This document shows, in pieces, positions 22,313-34,409 of a DNA stretch of 64,000 nt. A program made the translations under genes and the position numbers. Where the stretch lies: the NCBI GenBank assembly GCA_037952775.1, contig JBANAY010000004.1, positions 4,588,001-4,652,000 on the forward strand, written 5' to 3'. The stretch comes from Clonostachys chloroleuca. Taxonomy: Eukaryota > Ascomycota > Sordariomycetes > Hypocreales > Bionectriaceae. Positions within the stretch are counted from its first letter, which is position 1, and every line of letters begins with the position of its first letter. The notes beneath the pieces are model-generated. The model was given only the letters and a program-made list of their open reading frames with translations, was not told the origin of the DNA and made no database searches.

Positions 22313-23388
22313 GCCTGTCACTTTCTGAGGTCTTGTTGGTTCCCCTTGGATGTTTCTGGTGGATATCTGGATCTTTGCTTTATACCAACTGTTATCTTAT
22401 GACGAAATGATCTCACTACTGAGATTACAGCAATCACATATACAAGAGATTGGCGATAGGCTAGTACTCGGCCTGTCGATGTCGCCACCAACAGCGTCCA
22501 GGTAGACAGAGAAAGGGGATATTTTTAGACTATTGCTTCTACCTAGTAATTGCAGGAGGGGCTAAGGATCCCTTATAATCCAGACTTCCTTGATCGCTAT
22601 TCCGCATAAGCAACCCGGTCTAAAACAATTCGAAACTAAACTTTAAAGAGTCTCTATTCAAAAGTACCTTCGTAGAGTTGTCATGACACGAAAAGGGATT
22701 GGCCCAATTCGCCCATAGAAAGGACGAACATAGCGAGTCGAGATGGATGAATCAAGCCCTTCAGATCAGACCTAGTACCAGACACCACCGTACATGAATT
22801 CATCAACCAGTTCTATCAATCTCATTACGCTGTCGATCTAATTGGGGCGAGACCTCGCGTAACAAATGGAAGGATTTTTAGTTAAATTGGAAAACCATGT
22901 AGGGTGAGTTAAAAAAAAAAAAAAAGAAAAAAAGTTCAGCTGAAACCGAACAGTTGAGGAAACAGTTTGCACCAGTGAAAAGAAGGAAAAAGAAAAGAGG
23001 GGAGAAAAGCAAGTATTATCCTGAAACCTAAAATTAGAAGTCTCGAGTCCAGATCTTAACTTCGAAGAAACATATATACATCGAAATATAGGGATTTATT
23101 AAATAGAATATCTACTTTTGAGATTGTATAGAGCACTCTATCTTGAGTGGATGTTTGCGTCAACTGGTTCGGAGCGTAATGCAGGTCGCGCCCGTTAATT
23201 AGCACTATCGACACGCTGCAGGTGGGTCCGTGCGCATCTCCCAGCCGAGCGCGTCAGTGGATCTTTTTTTTTCCTCCCCACGTCCAGCTTCAAAATTTCC
23301 TTCCTCTATGAGACCGTTGTGAGCTTTTGAGACCAACTTTCTGCCAATTCTTTGCACGCGTCTCACAACCCCCCAAGTCAATCCCGCC
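22313..23388. other. AT-rich intergenic region
   Basis: No supported gene. It contains an A-rich tract near 22910-22935 and TA-rich sequence that looks mutated. Its last 200 bases, CT-rich, are the likely leader of the next gene. Confidence 0.5.
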
Positions 23389-25477
23389 ATGGCTCCACGG
23401 GAGCCCTACAAGGTGCATTCTCTCAAGAAGCACATTGCAGACAGCCAGAAGAGCCAGAACGGCACCACCCCCCAACGTGCACGGGCGGCAGCAGCAAAGA
23501 AAGTTGCTGGCCCAAGCGGAGCTATCTTCAACAACAATTCCGACGATGACGATTCAAGCTCGAACGAAGATGGGAGCGACAGTAGCGACGAGGAAGGCGG
23601 CTCCAATTTCCTCCGCAACCTAGGTGCAGCGAACAAGACGGGGGCTTCAGCTCCCAAGCGTCGCAGCAAGGACGAGGAGATCGCCGACAGCGACGTCGAG
23701 AGGCAAGAGTCTACAAAGAAGGCCACGCCTGCCAAGGCTTCCAAGGCTGAATCCGATTCTGAGTCCAGCTCTGAGGACGAGTCCAGCAGCGAGGACGAGT
23801 CTGAGCCAGCGCCAGCTGCGAAAACCTCGAAAGCCGATGCGAATATCAAGACTGAGGACTCGTCATCCGAAGAAGAAAGTGAGGATGAAAGCGAGGACCA
23901 AGGACCAGCCGCGACACAGAACAAGCTGAAACGGGAGTCATCCGAAAGTGAAAGTTCAAGTGACGAGGACAGTGAAGATGAGGATGAGAGCAGCTCCAAA
24001 CCCACCCCTAAGGCCGTTCAGAATGGCGCTGCTTCTAAGGAAAGCACATCTTCTGGCTCTGAGGAGAGCTCGAGCGAGGAGGAGCCAAGCTCTGCGCCTA
24101 CACCCAAGGCTCAAAAACCAGAGTCCGAAGCAGAGTCGTCGTCATCTGAGGATGAGGATGAGGGCGACCAGGCAGTAGACGAGTCAATGCATATCTCAGA
24201 CCGAGAGGACAGCCAACAGGTCACCGTTCCTAACATGATTGCACCTGATTTCATGCTACGGAAGAGTCTTGCTGGAGCCAATGGCAAGGACGTTGCCGAA
24301 ATCTGCAGCCAGGCCAACCTGCAAGGGAAGCAAGTGTGGTATTTCACTGTGCCTTCAAATGTTCCTGTCTCTGTTGTGCAGAACCTCGAGATTCCATTGG
24401 ATCAATCCCAGCGTGGCGACCATGTATTTTCTCACAATGGCGAGAACTACGGCGTTTCCTTCGACTCAATGACCCCCAAGAGCACAATTCAAATTCTCAT
24501 TCCTTCTTCTGACGGGCTTCAATATCAGTCAGGTAAATCCTTTACCTCTTCTCAAAATGGCTTACTCGATAAACTAACAATTGGATATAGCTCCCCGACA
24601 AGTCGACCAAATCATGCAGGTCAGGCGTATTACACAACTCGGCGGTTCATCCGGAGATCAATCTAATGTCGGCCCTGCTCCAAAGCCCGCAGCCCGACCA
24701 CAGCCCGAGGGTCTCCGGGCTCGATTCAAGCCAATCGGTGTCTACGACGCCCCTATTGTGTCAACGCATGCGGAGGATACCGAGATGGCCGATGCACCTG
24801 CATCGCAAGAACTACCTACCGAGAAGACCGAGAAGAAGGCTAAGAAAGAAAAGAGCAAGAAGGACAAGGCTACTCCCAAAACCATTACTGGACTGGAAGC
24901 CGTGACTCCCGCCAAGAAGCGCAAGCATACGGCATCGGAGGATGACGCTCTTGCCGCTGCTGCGCAACTGAGGGAGGAAAGCCAATCAACCGACACCGGC
25001 GCAAAGAAGCGACGAAAGGATCGGGACGGGAGCCCAGATCTGGGATTCGAGCATCAGGTAGGAGGTTCGAGACAAACGCCAATCCTGCCTCCTACCATTC
25101 CCTCCTCCCTGCCAACCATTGACTCCTCTCAAATGGCCGCTACGCCAACCCCGAAGCCCTCAAAGAAGGGAAAGAAGGCAAAGAGCACGGAAGTCCCCGT
25201 ACCTTCCTCCAGTATAGAGCCACAGGGTGTGTCGACACCCGCTCCCAGCCGAAAATCACATGTCCCACTCCCCAGTATTCCGGGATCGTCTCAGCCCAAG
25301 AACTCACCGGTTCCCATCCCACAACCCGGCGCATCCGTGTCAACACCTGTATCGACCAAGAGTGACAAGACCAAGAAGGCTAAGAGTGGGAAAAGCAAAA
25401 GCAAGGATTCCGCTGGCCCATCCCAGGCCAAGGGACAAACCCCCGTCCCTCCACCTGTTGTCAAGGGCATGAGCTAG
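23389..25477 (+). CDS. RPA34: RNA polymerase I subunit Rpa34-type protein
   Basis: Nucleolar protein expected to pair with Rpa49 in the TFIIF-like module of RNA polymerase I. Exons are 23389..24532 and 24591..25477 (58-base intron with an actaac branch site), 676 residues. Residues about 45-270 are low-complexity Ser/Asp/Glu tracts like nucleolar acidic proteins. The folded Rpa34.5-like core follows: GKQVWYFTVPSNVPVSVVQN, STIQILIPSSDGLQYQS, then APRQVDQIMQVRRITQL and the PEGLRARFKPIG block. The C-terminus is Lys/Ser/Pro-rich with nuclear-signal patches (KKAKKEKSKKDK, KKRRKDRDG). It is much longer than yeast Rpa34 (233 residues) because of the acidic and basic extensions, which is usual in filamentous ascomycetes. 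Family call rests on the core blocks. Confidence 0.78.
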
Positions 25478-28400
25478 ATCGGATCTTAGCGGTGCCTGCG
25501 AGGAGTGGAAATTCCGGCATTGTACCAGACCGCTGACAAAAGCATTGCTCCTCATCGACCATTATGGAAGATGTTCGCTATCAAACCTGCATTATGCATC
25601 ACAATGCACCCCGAGTTTTTACCTCTGTGCCCGGACCAACATGTCAAAATTACTAGTGGCTTTGCGTTAATGATTTTCTTTCTTTCTTTGACGTTTCAAT
25701 AATCAGTGCTTTCCCTCTCTCCCGGATTGATGGAAACGAGAGGCGTTATGGAAACTCCCCCAAGTTTCGTTTGGAGTACGAAACAAGGAAAGGCGTCAGT
25801 TTGGTGACGCTATGGGCAACGGATAGGATGGAAATTAGCTTTTTTTCTCATGAAATATATGTAAACTTCTTGAAGCTGAATAATCAGAAACCGACATGAC
25901 GGTTCGTTTTTCTCCATGCTCCGAGCACATTACTCGGAGAGTCTCAAATCGGGTGGATACATCGCCTACATTTCCATACTAGGGATTTCCTTAGCTGCAT
26001 ATGCTGATATGAAAAAGCACCGACAGGAGGGTCCACAGCTGCTCCGTAAAATCACATATGCTTAAGTGAGTTGTAAGCAGAGGCCGAAAAAAAAATACCA
26101 CTGAGCTGCTGTTGCCGGGCCGTTTCCAGCTCTTCGCCCGCCGGGATGGCTGCCGGAAATAACGGAGATGAACTGCGGGGTTGCTTCCAAAGCATCGACT
26201 GCCTCGGGGCTGCTGTTCATTCCATGGAGTTTGAACTCGGCCGCTTAGTCAATGCCGCTGCGGGAGCTTCAAAGTCCCCACCGACTGGAGCAGAGCAAGG
26301 CCTGGCCAGGAATCCCGCGCAAGGTGCTCCCGCTTGGGCACGCCAAGGTCGCTTGAGGGACGCACGTGCTGCCTGGAGGAAGGGCGATGGGTTAGATTGT
26401 TTTCCCATTGTACTATTACTATCACGTTTCTATTCCTAGCGATGCCCATCTGCCAAGTAACCCGTGCCTCTTCCTGCCTACCCCTCAGGCTGGCAGGATG
26501 GCAGTGTAAATGCACGTTGTAACCTAAAACCCTGTGACGGCGTTCTCAAAGCTGCAGAGTCGCAGAGCTGCAACCGAGCGGTCACGAGTGCCACAAATGC
26601 TATGCATGATTGTGGCTTAAACCGAGAGCGAGAGCGAGAGTGAGGCTCAGGAGCGTGAGCATACGTAAGTACACAATTGCCAATTAACGTTCCTTGCAGT
26701 GTGCAGACGCATTCAGAAATTCGGCTGTTTCATCGCCTTACATGGGACGCGCAACCTCTTAACCCGCAATCACCAAAGGTGGGCTCAGCGAAATATTGCT
26801 CGCAAAGTGGGATGTGGCCAACAATAATCGCAAGGGTTTTCCTTTTGGGCCAAAATCCTCCTACCTAATCAAACGGTTCGCCCCGCGATGGGTTACAAAG
26901 ATAGTAAATTGTCAGGACATCATGGGGGGGGTTGCTCAGCAGTCCTTTGTAATTAATTAAAGCTCTCCTCCCCTTCCTTCTAGCGCGCGGTGACCGGGGT
27001 GTGAGGGAAAGGTAAAGAAGAAAGAAAATTGAGCCCGACTGCCCAGGCTTGCCAGGGAGATCCTAATTAGAAACAAAGTCCTTTGGAGGAGCGACTAAAT
27101 CGGTCGATGGAATAGCGCTTGCTAGCGCCGCAGCATCGCAATGCGTTTATCGTAGAATACCTAGGATCAAGCGAATCCTGGTCGTCATCACAATAGCAAC
27201 TGCCTACCGAGGTTTTAGGGTTGGATTGCGGGAGCGGGAAAGGGGCGTCTACCGGGATTGGGACAGAACCAGTCCGAAGGTCCGAACTGGGCTGAGAGGC
27301 AGGAACTTGAACATGCCGAACTCCGGCCCATATGCAAAATTGCGAAAGGAAAAGGCCGAAATTTCGATCAGATGTTTGCAAGCTCGTCTTGTGGGGGAAA
27401 AAGCAAAACCCGAACATGCCAAAATCTAGTTTTAGTTTTTTTTTTCGTTAGGTTGTCGGCAACGACCGGCAGTCCCATGTCCGTCCCGCTTTGCATGAGA
27501 AGTCGGATTCGCAAAAAAGCCCGAGACCGACAAGTCGGACGAAGCGCTAACGGTCTCCAGGCGTAATATGCATCAGGCTCTCAGGCGGCGGAAATGTGGG
27601 CGCGAGACCGTTTGTGGTGGCTTGTGTCTGTGGCTGCTGGGCACAATTACGCAGTACGCGAGCGACAGGGCAAACCAATTGCGCATTGTCGGGCTTCCTG
27701 GCGAGGTTTGCGAGCGAAATGCGAGGCTCTATTCTGGTTCGCCCTGGTACGCATGGGGTGTGATCCTGGGCAACCTCAACTCCACTCCAGAAGGGCATTT
27801 TCGCACCAGGGGATTCGCGACCTATCCGAGCACATTGCCGCCCAAACCTCACAAGACTGGCTTGACTGGCAAGCCCTGTGTGGGGAACTCGGGCTGTCGG
27901 AAAACGCAAACGCGCGATGGGCTAGCCAGTGGCATGTCATGGACCCCTGTGAGGAATCGGCGGATGGTCGCGTGCTCCATTGTAACATGCACTTTGACGA
28001 AGAGGAGGGTTCCCTCACTAGGAGAATGGATGGGGATGTATCTCTAGCAGCCAAGCTAATCCGCCATCCCGGGGCGAATCACCCATTCAGATGCACCCGT
28101 AGGCCTTCACCAAGAGCTGCGGTGGCTGGTACAAGCCAAGCCCTATTATAGCGGAGAGTTTAAACAATTGAGTCGTTGTCGCATGGTCAACGTCACCTAG
28201 AGCGCGCCAGCAACGTCATTCAGTGCTCCCCAGAGATCATGACTTCAGCGCTAGGGAAGAAAGGTGCTTGCATGCACACTGCACTGGTCAAGGGACCAAC
28301 GGGCGCGAGTGCCAAGGCCGGAGCTTGGCTGGCAAGCTACCTGCAGGCTGAGCATGCATGACGACATTCAGCAGCCCTGAGCCCAATACCGCTCCCTGGC

Positions 28401-30325
28401 CGGCAGATGCAGATAGCAGACGTCGTTGATTGCTCGAGTAAGGTAGTCGATAGCGGCTGCTACTATCGGACTCAAGCAGCGACCCGAAAAAGGCGAGAGC
28501 ACAAGTCCGGAATAAGCATAATAAGCAGGATCGAAACCGAAATTGCACACTGACACAGAACTAATTTGCTCGCGTGAGGAAAGCGCGCCGTTTGCTGGGC
28601 GCCAAGCAGCATGGGATGGGGGCAAATGACAATGACGGAGAGCGAAGAGTCTGCGAAGCCCCGCGAGGTAATGAGGCACGGACGGCAGGCTCGCGCGTGA
28701 GAAAAAAAGCTCCAGCACCAGCGCAGCGACTGACTGCCCGGGCAGAGCTCAGCACCCACCCTGACGGGGTACCGCCTCACAAAGTACCCCGAGAGTGCCG
28801 AAGCGCCACGCCAAGCAGCCGGTGACCAGGTCCCTGATTGGTCATCAGGGGTTCCAAGTAGAGACTTGTCCAGGTGGCACGACAAACCGCTTGGCATCTT
28901 GTCCAAGCAAATGTGTGTCGTGATGCGTCGATGTGACGATGCTGGCCTAGGCTACGTAGGATATCCCAGCTCCTGCATGGGCATGTGCTGCAGGTGTTGC
29001 AGATACAGGTGAAGGTACGGTTCCAGGCAGTAGGAGCCCGCCCACAGCCTATCTCGATAGTAGGCAGCTCGGTCAATCGAGCACCATTGACCAGGCGCAG
29101 TGAGTGAGCCCAACGAGCATTTGCCATTGGTGCACACAGCCATCTGGTAAACTTTGGCGGCCTGCACTCTGGTGTTTCAAGTGCTGTGAGGAAGGATGTG
29201 GGCTATCAGATCAATACCAAGCTCTCACCACCGCCATCCCATCCCACTATGACGGAGTCGCGCGACGGTTCCTGTCCATGCCCATCTGGGCTGCACGTGT
29301 CTGAAGTCCACGTAATGGCTTGCGGCTAGCCATTGCCTAGCAGCTCCTAGATAGGCGGCCCAACGCCTGCTCCAGATTCCTGTTCCATCACAGTATCAGG
29401 TATCTACCGCAAGCTGACATCTGACGGATGGCTCGGTAAGTTACCTGATCACCTCTCAAAAGTAATATTAATCTTGGAGCAGAGACCCAGGATAGATGAT
29501 GGGCCCATCCCTGCTGTCCAAGACATTGCATTGCCTAATCCTGTCCAGGTCCGATTAGATGTGCCTGCCCACACCAGCGGGCGGTACTTAGCCCCGAAGT
29601 ACCTCAGGTATCCGCAGCATCCGGTTCCCAGGCCTGCTGCTAGCCTGGCTCTTCCTTTCCGCTTTTTTGGCCCCGGCGGCTTGTCTTAGGCCTGGTGCCC
29701 CAGTCGTTTATATGACTGCCAGGCATAGAAACGCACCGCCGTGGGTAGCAAACAAAACCCCCGGCGAGGCCTCGTTTGCCTGCCTCGATCTGTCGCTCCT
29801 CTCTTGGCGTAATTCCTCTGTGACTCCATCTGCTTCCATATACATAAGCTCGTTCCCCCGAGCAACTTGCCACTCAGCCTTGCTGCTTCACCTCGCCTTC
29901 CTCCGACACCCTCCCTCACCACCTTCCGCCAGGAAAGTCTTGGTTCGTCGCTCCCTACCGTCCGTGATCTGAGGTCGGGGTTTTCGCAGTCTGGCCCATA
30001 ACGAACTCTGCCGCATTCCAATCCGCCCGGCGTGCCCAGCAAACCACAACTTAGATTATCCGGTGTCTTCGTCCCTGTTACCAACCAAAGCCGAGACCGA
30101 GACCTTTGTCTGTCGGGTGCCGAAGGGGTCTGCTTCCTTTTTGTTGTAGAACTTTGGTTCAGCAAGCTTTCGTCCTGGTGGACAATGCAATAGTTGCTTG
30201 GCGTATACATACCGGACTGTCTTAGCTACGATCATTTCGTAGTCCTCGGGCAGAACGCATTCATTTCGAGGCTCAGCAATCGGCAACGCCTCGTCTCTGC
30301 GACAAATATTCTTAATCCTCCGACA
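25478..30325. other. Long gene-sparse stretch (4.85 kb) before AUR1
   Basis: No gene can be supported. The longest complete frames are 27594..28151 (+, 185 codons, Trp- and Arg-rich) and 28472..28906 (-); neither shows a motif, signal peptide or clear splice partners, and several frames overlap in the same place. The stretch has a GAGAGC tandem near 26625 and a run of G near 26920. The last 650 bases, rich in CT and CACC, are probably the AUR1 promoter and leader. Non-coding RNA or an orphan gene with short exons cannot be excluded. Confidence 0.5.
30185..30193 (+). promoter_or_regulatory. Minimal upstream ORF (Met-Gln-stop) before AUR1
   Basis: ATG CAA TAG in a favourable context (gacaATGc), 132 bases before the AUR1 start codon; I saw no other ATG between them. 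It could lower translation if the transcript starts upstream, which is not shown. Confidence 0.35.
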
Positions 30326-31752
30326 ATGAATGAGCTTCCTGGATCCGCGGCCACCAGGCCAAAGAAGGTCATTCCCTTCATCTGGACCGAAAACCTCAAC
30401 ACGACATTCCTCAGCCACTTCTCTCCTCGCTTCCCGACCAACCGACACAGGAGCCGATCAAGGGCAAAGTGGAACAGCTCCGACATCAGCAATCTGCAGC
30501 GATCTTTCAACCTTTGGGACGGTATTCGGGCGCTTCAGAAGCGCAGATGGCAGAAGACCGACTTGCAATATGTCGTCCTGGCGTTCTTGCTGTTGTTCTC
30601 TCTTCAATTGCCCCCTCTGCTCCAGGACTGAAGACCTTTGCAGTCATCGGAGGTCTGTGGCTGCTGCTTATGCCAGCGACTAGACAGTTTTTCCTGCCTT
30701 CGTTGCCTATCTGGGTCTGGCTTGTGTATTTCTTTTGTAGCCGGTAAGTCTCATCTTTCAAATGATCGGCCCATGTCGCGGACGTTCGAACTGACACCTC
30801 GCACAGCTTCATCCCTTACGACTACCGGCCACACATCTGGGTGCGAGTCCTTCCAGCTCTGGAAAATGTCCTTTACGGCGCGAATCTCTCCAACATCTTG
30901 TCCGCTCACCAGCACGCGGTTCTTGACATTCTCGCCTGGATCCCGTACGGCCTCATCCACTTTGGTGCCCCAGTCTTCACCTCCCTCGTAATGTTTATTT
31001 TCGCCGCTCCCGGATCGACTCCCGTCTTTGCACGCACCTTTGGTTGGATGAGCGTCCTCGGTGTCACTATCCAGCTCGTGTTCCCATGCACACCTCCGTG
31101 GTACGAGAACGAGCGCGGTTTGGTTCCCGCTGAGTATGGGATGCCCGGGTCGCCCGCCGGCTTGGCACGAGTCGACGCAATCTTCGGTATCGATCTCTAC
31201 ACGACCAACTTCTCGTCGGCACCAGTCCCATTCGGTGCCTTCCCCTCCCTCCATTCTGCGAACGCAGTTTTGGTCGCCCTCTTCCTGACCCACTGCTTCC
31301 CTCAGTTCAGGACTGCCCTCATCATCTACGCTGGATGGGTTTGGTGGGCTACCATGTATCTCAGCCACCACTATGCCGTCGATCTGGTGGCTGGCGGATT
31401 GATTGCTTCCATCTTCTTCTACACCGCTCGTGCCCACTGGCTTCCTCGTCGACAACCCGAGAACTTCACCCGATGGGATTACGAGTACGTTGAATATGGT
31501 ACATCGCACAAACTCGAGGACGAGGAGCGTGGTCTTTACTATTCGGCCGGGCTACTGGCTCGCAGCCGTAGCACCTCAAGCGATGGTTGGACGCTTGGCA
31601 GCAACTCCAGCTGGTCATCCGGCAGTGGCACCCTGAGCCCGACAACCCCAGAAAGCGGTGGCTTCTTCCTCGAAGATGGCTCCAGCAGCAAGTGGAATGG
31701 GTCGATCGCAGCAAGAGAGATCGAACTCTCTGAGGTGGTAGTGACGCGATGA
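30326..31752 (+). CDS. AUR1: Inositol phosphorylceramide synthase Aur1; one frame break
   Basis: Golgi enzyme that moves phosphoinositol from phosphatidylinositol to ceramide; fungus-specific and the aureobasidin A target. Exons are 30326..30743 and 30807..31752, about 454 residues. Multiple membrane segments and the PAP2-like catalytic blocks are visible: FGAFPSLHSANAV and LSHHYAVDLVAGG, plus the long conserved run beginning YRPHIWVRVLPALENVLYG. The frame from the start codon carries WQKTDLQYVVLA to about 30583, but the following membrane segment (VLAVVLSSIAPSAPGLKTF, then LLLMPATRQFFLPSLP) is in the next frame. One missing base at about 30583 restores a continuous helix. No GT-AG pair gives the right phase. 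Because the gene is essential in fungi tested, a sequence error is the likely cause. Confidence 0.92.
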
Positions 31753-33065
31753 TCGGAATCCGCCTCGATGGCAACACTGGTTGGATTTTTGTGATTTTCT
31801 TCCTTCACCCCTTGGTAGCTGGTCTGCTCTTTTCCCGGCATTTTCGACATCTTTGGCGCACCAGGACGGATTGCTTGCATTTTATAACGAAGTATGAACT
31901 CGGCCGACACAACCTATCGGTTCGAATATGGCCGGTTTCTCTCACATACATTGAGACTACCCGGTTCAACGGCCTTTAATCTGGACATAGACGATAGTAT
32001 CAACCTATCAAAGTAATGTATATATAGTACCATTTATGGAATAATGCAGTGCGAACCGACGACGGTTCTTGCACTGGAAACACTCGCTCCGAGGACAGAC
32101 TCACCTCGGCAAAGAGATGGAATCGGCGAGCGCCGATTCGATAATGTGGCATATAGCCGCGAGAAAGAGAAGGGAGAGACAGAGTCATGGTCAAAAGACA
32201 GAACCATTCGCTCAACATCACAGGAGGGGCCATGGACAAGATGGAGAAAGGGCTCCCTCGCTGCGAGATTATAAAGGATACAAAAGATAGCAAAAACAAA
32301 CATTTGAATAAAAAATACGAAATTTGAAACTACTCTCCGTCGTGCCTCTTTCTAGTTATCTTACGTGCAGCGGTAGAGCTTACTCGCTAATCCCAATAAG
32401 TATTCGGCGCCATGATTCAGCTTTGACTGCATGGCCAGTATGCCTTAGCTGAACACTGAAATTGATGGATGATCTGAGCAACCCCAGGAAAACACAAGAG
32501 ACACGACAATAATTGATTTTTGTTTCTTTTTCAATTTTTGCATGAGCATGTAGAGAACCATATCGCTAAGGAAACAAAATGCAAAATAGAGTCCTCCAAA
32601 ATACCAACAACTAAATGGGAAACCCTTCATACTTGCTCTCCGTTCCATCCCGACAGACACAAAAAAAATCCTTTCTAAGCTTTGCTCCATTCAGTCATAA
32701 GATGAGGAACCTAAATTGGTCAAACAATGGCACAGAACCGAAGCGGTGGCAACGCAAAGGGGGCCAAAACATGAAGAGGATCAAAGAGGAAAGTATTCAT
32801 TCAGCCCTTCGTCGTTATGCCCAGGTCGGTCGGGTGCCAGCACACGAGAAATAGACCTCCTAAACCCTCAACACTTCGATTTTCTCTTTTTCTTTTCTTG
32901 TTTGATATATCGGCTGATCTCAAACAGAGGAAGTGATTTGGGGCGAAGAAGAATACGAGAGATAGACAGGAAGGGGGCTAAATTTACTCTCTTTCATAGA
33001 TCTGGGTCAGGCTGTAGGACCTCCCTTGGTTATATGTCTCTGTTTTCATCTCGTCTCGCCTCGTC
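31753..33065. other. Convergent intergenic region, AUR1 and CaM kinase 3' regions
   Basis: No supported gene. It is AT-rich with several A/T runs and holds the 3' ends of two converging genes; CTCGTCT-type repeats occur just before the kinase stop. Confidence 0.55.
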
Positions 33066-34409
33066 TCATCTCCTGGCGGCCGCCGTCGTGGGTGCGGTCC
33101 AGAGCCCCTTGCTAGTTTCCACGACTTTGTTCCCCGCATTCCCGGGTTGCAGCGAGGCCGGGACGCTGCTCATGTCTGTGTTGCCCATAACAACATCTTC
33201 TCCAGTAGCAGAAGAAACCGTGCCATAGCCACTGTCCCTGTCCCTGGCCGCGGCCCCAGCAGCCGCGAAGGCCGCCGCGGGAGCGCGCAGTGCGTTGGGG
33301 GCGGGCCCGCGCTGGGGCTCCTTGGATCGGGCACCGTCCATGAAGACGTTGTTCTGGGCCTCGCGGAGCTTGTTGATGGCACGGACGGTGTCGATGGCGG
33401 TGTGGAGGGTGCGGCGGGCGTTGAAGTTCTTCTTGATGGTGGGCAGCAGGTTCTCGCCGGCGCCGTCGCTGGTGATCTGGGAGGCGACGAAGGGGTGCTG
33501 GAGGGCCTCGTGGGCTGTGATGCGCTTGGCGGGGTCGATGGTGAGGCATCGTCTGATGAACTCCTTGGCGTGGGTGGAGACCCCGCGCCAGTACTCGACG
33601 GGTGTGAAGCTGTAGTCGGCGTTCAGGATGGCTTGCATCTCCTCGAAGTCGGAGTCCCGGTCGAAGGGGGTGTAGCCGCACAGGAGGAAGTATGTGATGA
33701 CGCCCAAAGCCCACAGGTCCACGGGCTTGCCATGCCCGGTCTTCTTAAAGATTTCGGGTGCCATGTAGCCGGGAGTGCCGCAGGTCGTGGTGAGGACATG
33801 GAATTGCTCCTCGTCCATGATTCGAGAGAGACCGAAATCGGCGATCAAGAGATCGGCGTTGTCTTCTGGGGTTCGGAAGAGCAGATTTTCAGGCTTGAGA
33901 TCGCGGTGGACGATGCCATGGTCGTGGAGGTAGGCAACGGCGGAGAGCGTAGCACGGATGAGGTCGGCAGCATCGGATTCGTAGTAGGAGCCCTTACGGC
34001 AGATACGGTCGAAGAGCTCACCACCCAAGGCCAGATCGGTGACGAGATATAGATTGTTCATTGTTTCAAAGTAGTCGACCAGTGTCAGGATGTTCTGGTG
34101 TCCCATTGAGATCTTCTTGAGAACGGCGATTTCATTCCGTACCTAGTGTGAAGCATGCATGTTAGCATCTGTCGCAGAGCTCCCAAGAAGTGATCAATCC
34201 TCGCTCGTTGGCAGGGTCGGTGTGGTGGTATTTACCATGTGCTCCCGACCGGCCATCAGGCGCTTGTTGATGACTTTGGCGGCATAATACCGCCCAGTGT
34301 CGATGTGGACACATTCTTTGACAACGGAATACGAACCAGCACCCAATGTCTTCCCGACCTTGTATCTACAAGGCTGGATCTGGGTCTGCTTGGTTTGTTG
34401 TTGACTCAT
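33066..34409 (-). CDS. CMK1: Calcium/calmodulin-dependent protein kinase (CaMK I/II type)
   Basis: Cytosolic Ser/Thr kinase of calcium signalling. Exons in transcript order are 34409..34236 and 34142..33066, 416 residues, normal for fungal CaMK. The kinase domain covers about residues 15-285: Gly loop LGAGSYSVVKE, ATP Lys in AAKVINKR, catalytic loop HRDLKPENLL, DFG in IADFGLSRI, and activation segment TTTCGTPGYMAPE with its phosphorylatable Thr. The segment after the domain (TIKKNFNARRTLHTAIDTVR) is the autoinhibitory and calmodulin-binding region, basic and amphipathic. An Ala-rich tail follows. Transcribed away from KGD2. Confidence 0.93.

Noticed and set aside
21158..22321. 387-codon antisense ORF across the methionine permease
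   Set aside because: It is the mirror of a C-rich codon-biased membrane gene; it is Asp/Glu/Gly/Arg-rich without motifs, and the sense frame is clearly the permease.
19560..22700. Faint likeness between AT-rich patches near 19580 and 22540 (CTAGTAATTG, AAGGATC-CTTA)
   Set aside because: Too short and gapped to call a repeat by eye; could be shared TE remnants but not supportable without an alignment.
27594..28151. 185-codon plus-strand ORF as a gene
   Set aside because: No motif, signal peptide or splice context, and other frames of similar length overlap it. Kept only as part of the unexplained gap.
33147..34052. 301-codon ORF opposite the CaM kinase
   Set aside because: Shadow of the kinase frame; the sense strand has every kinase motif.
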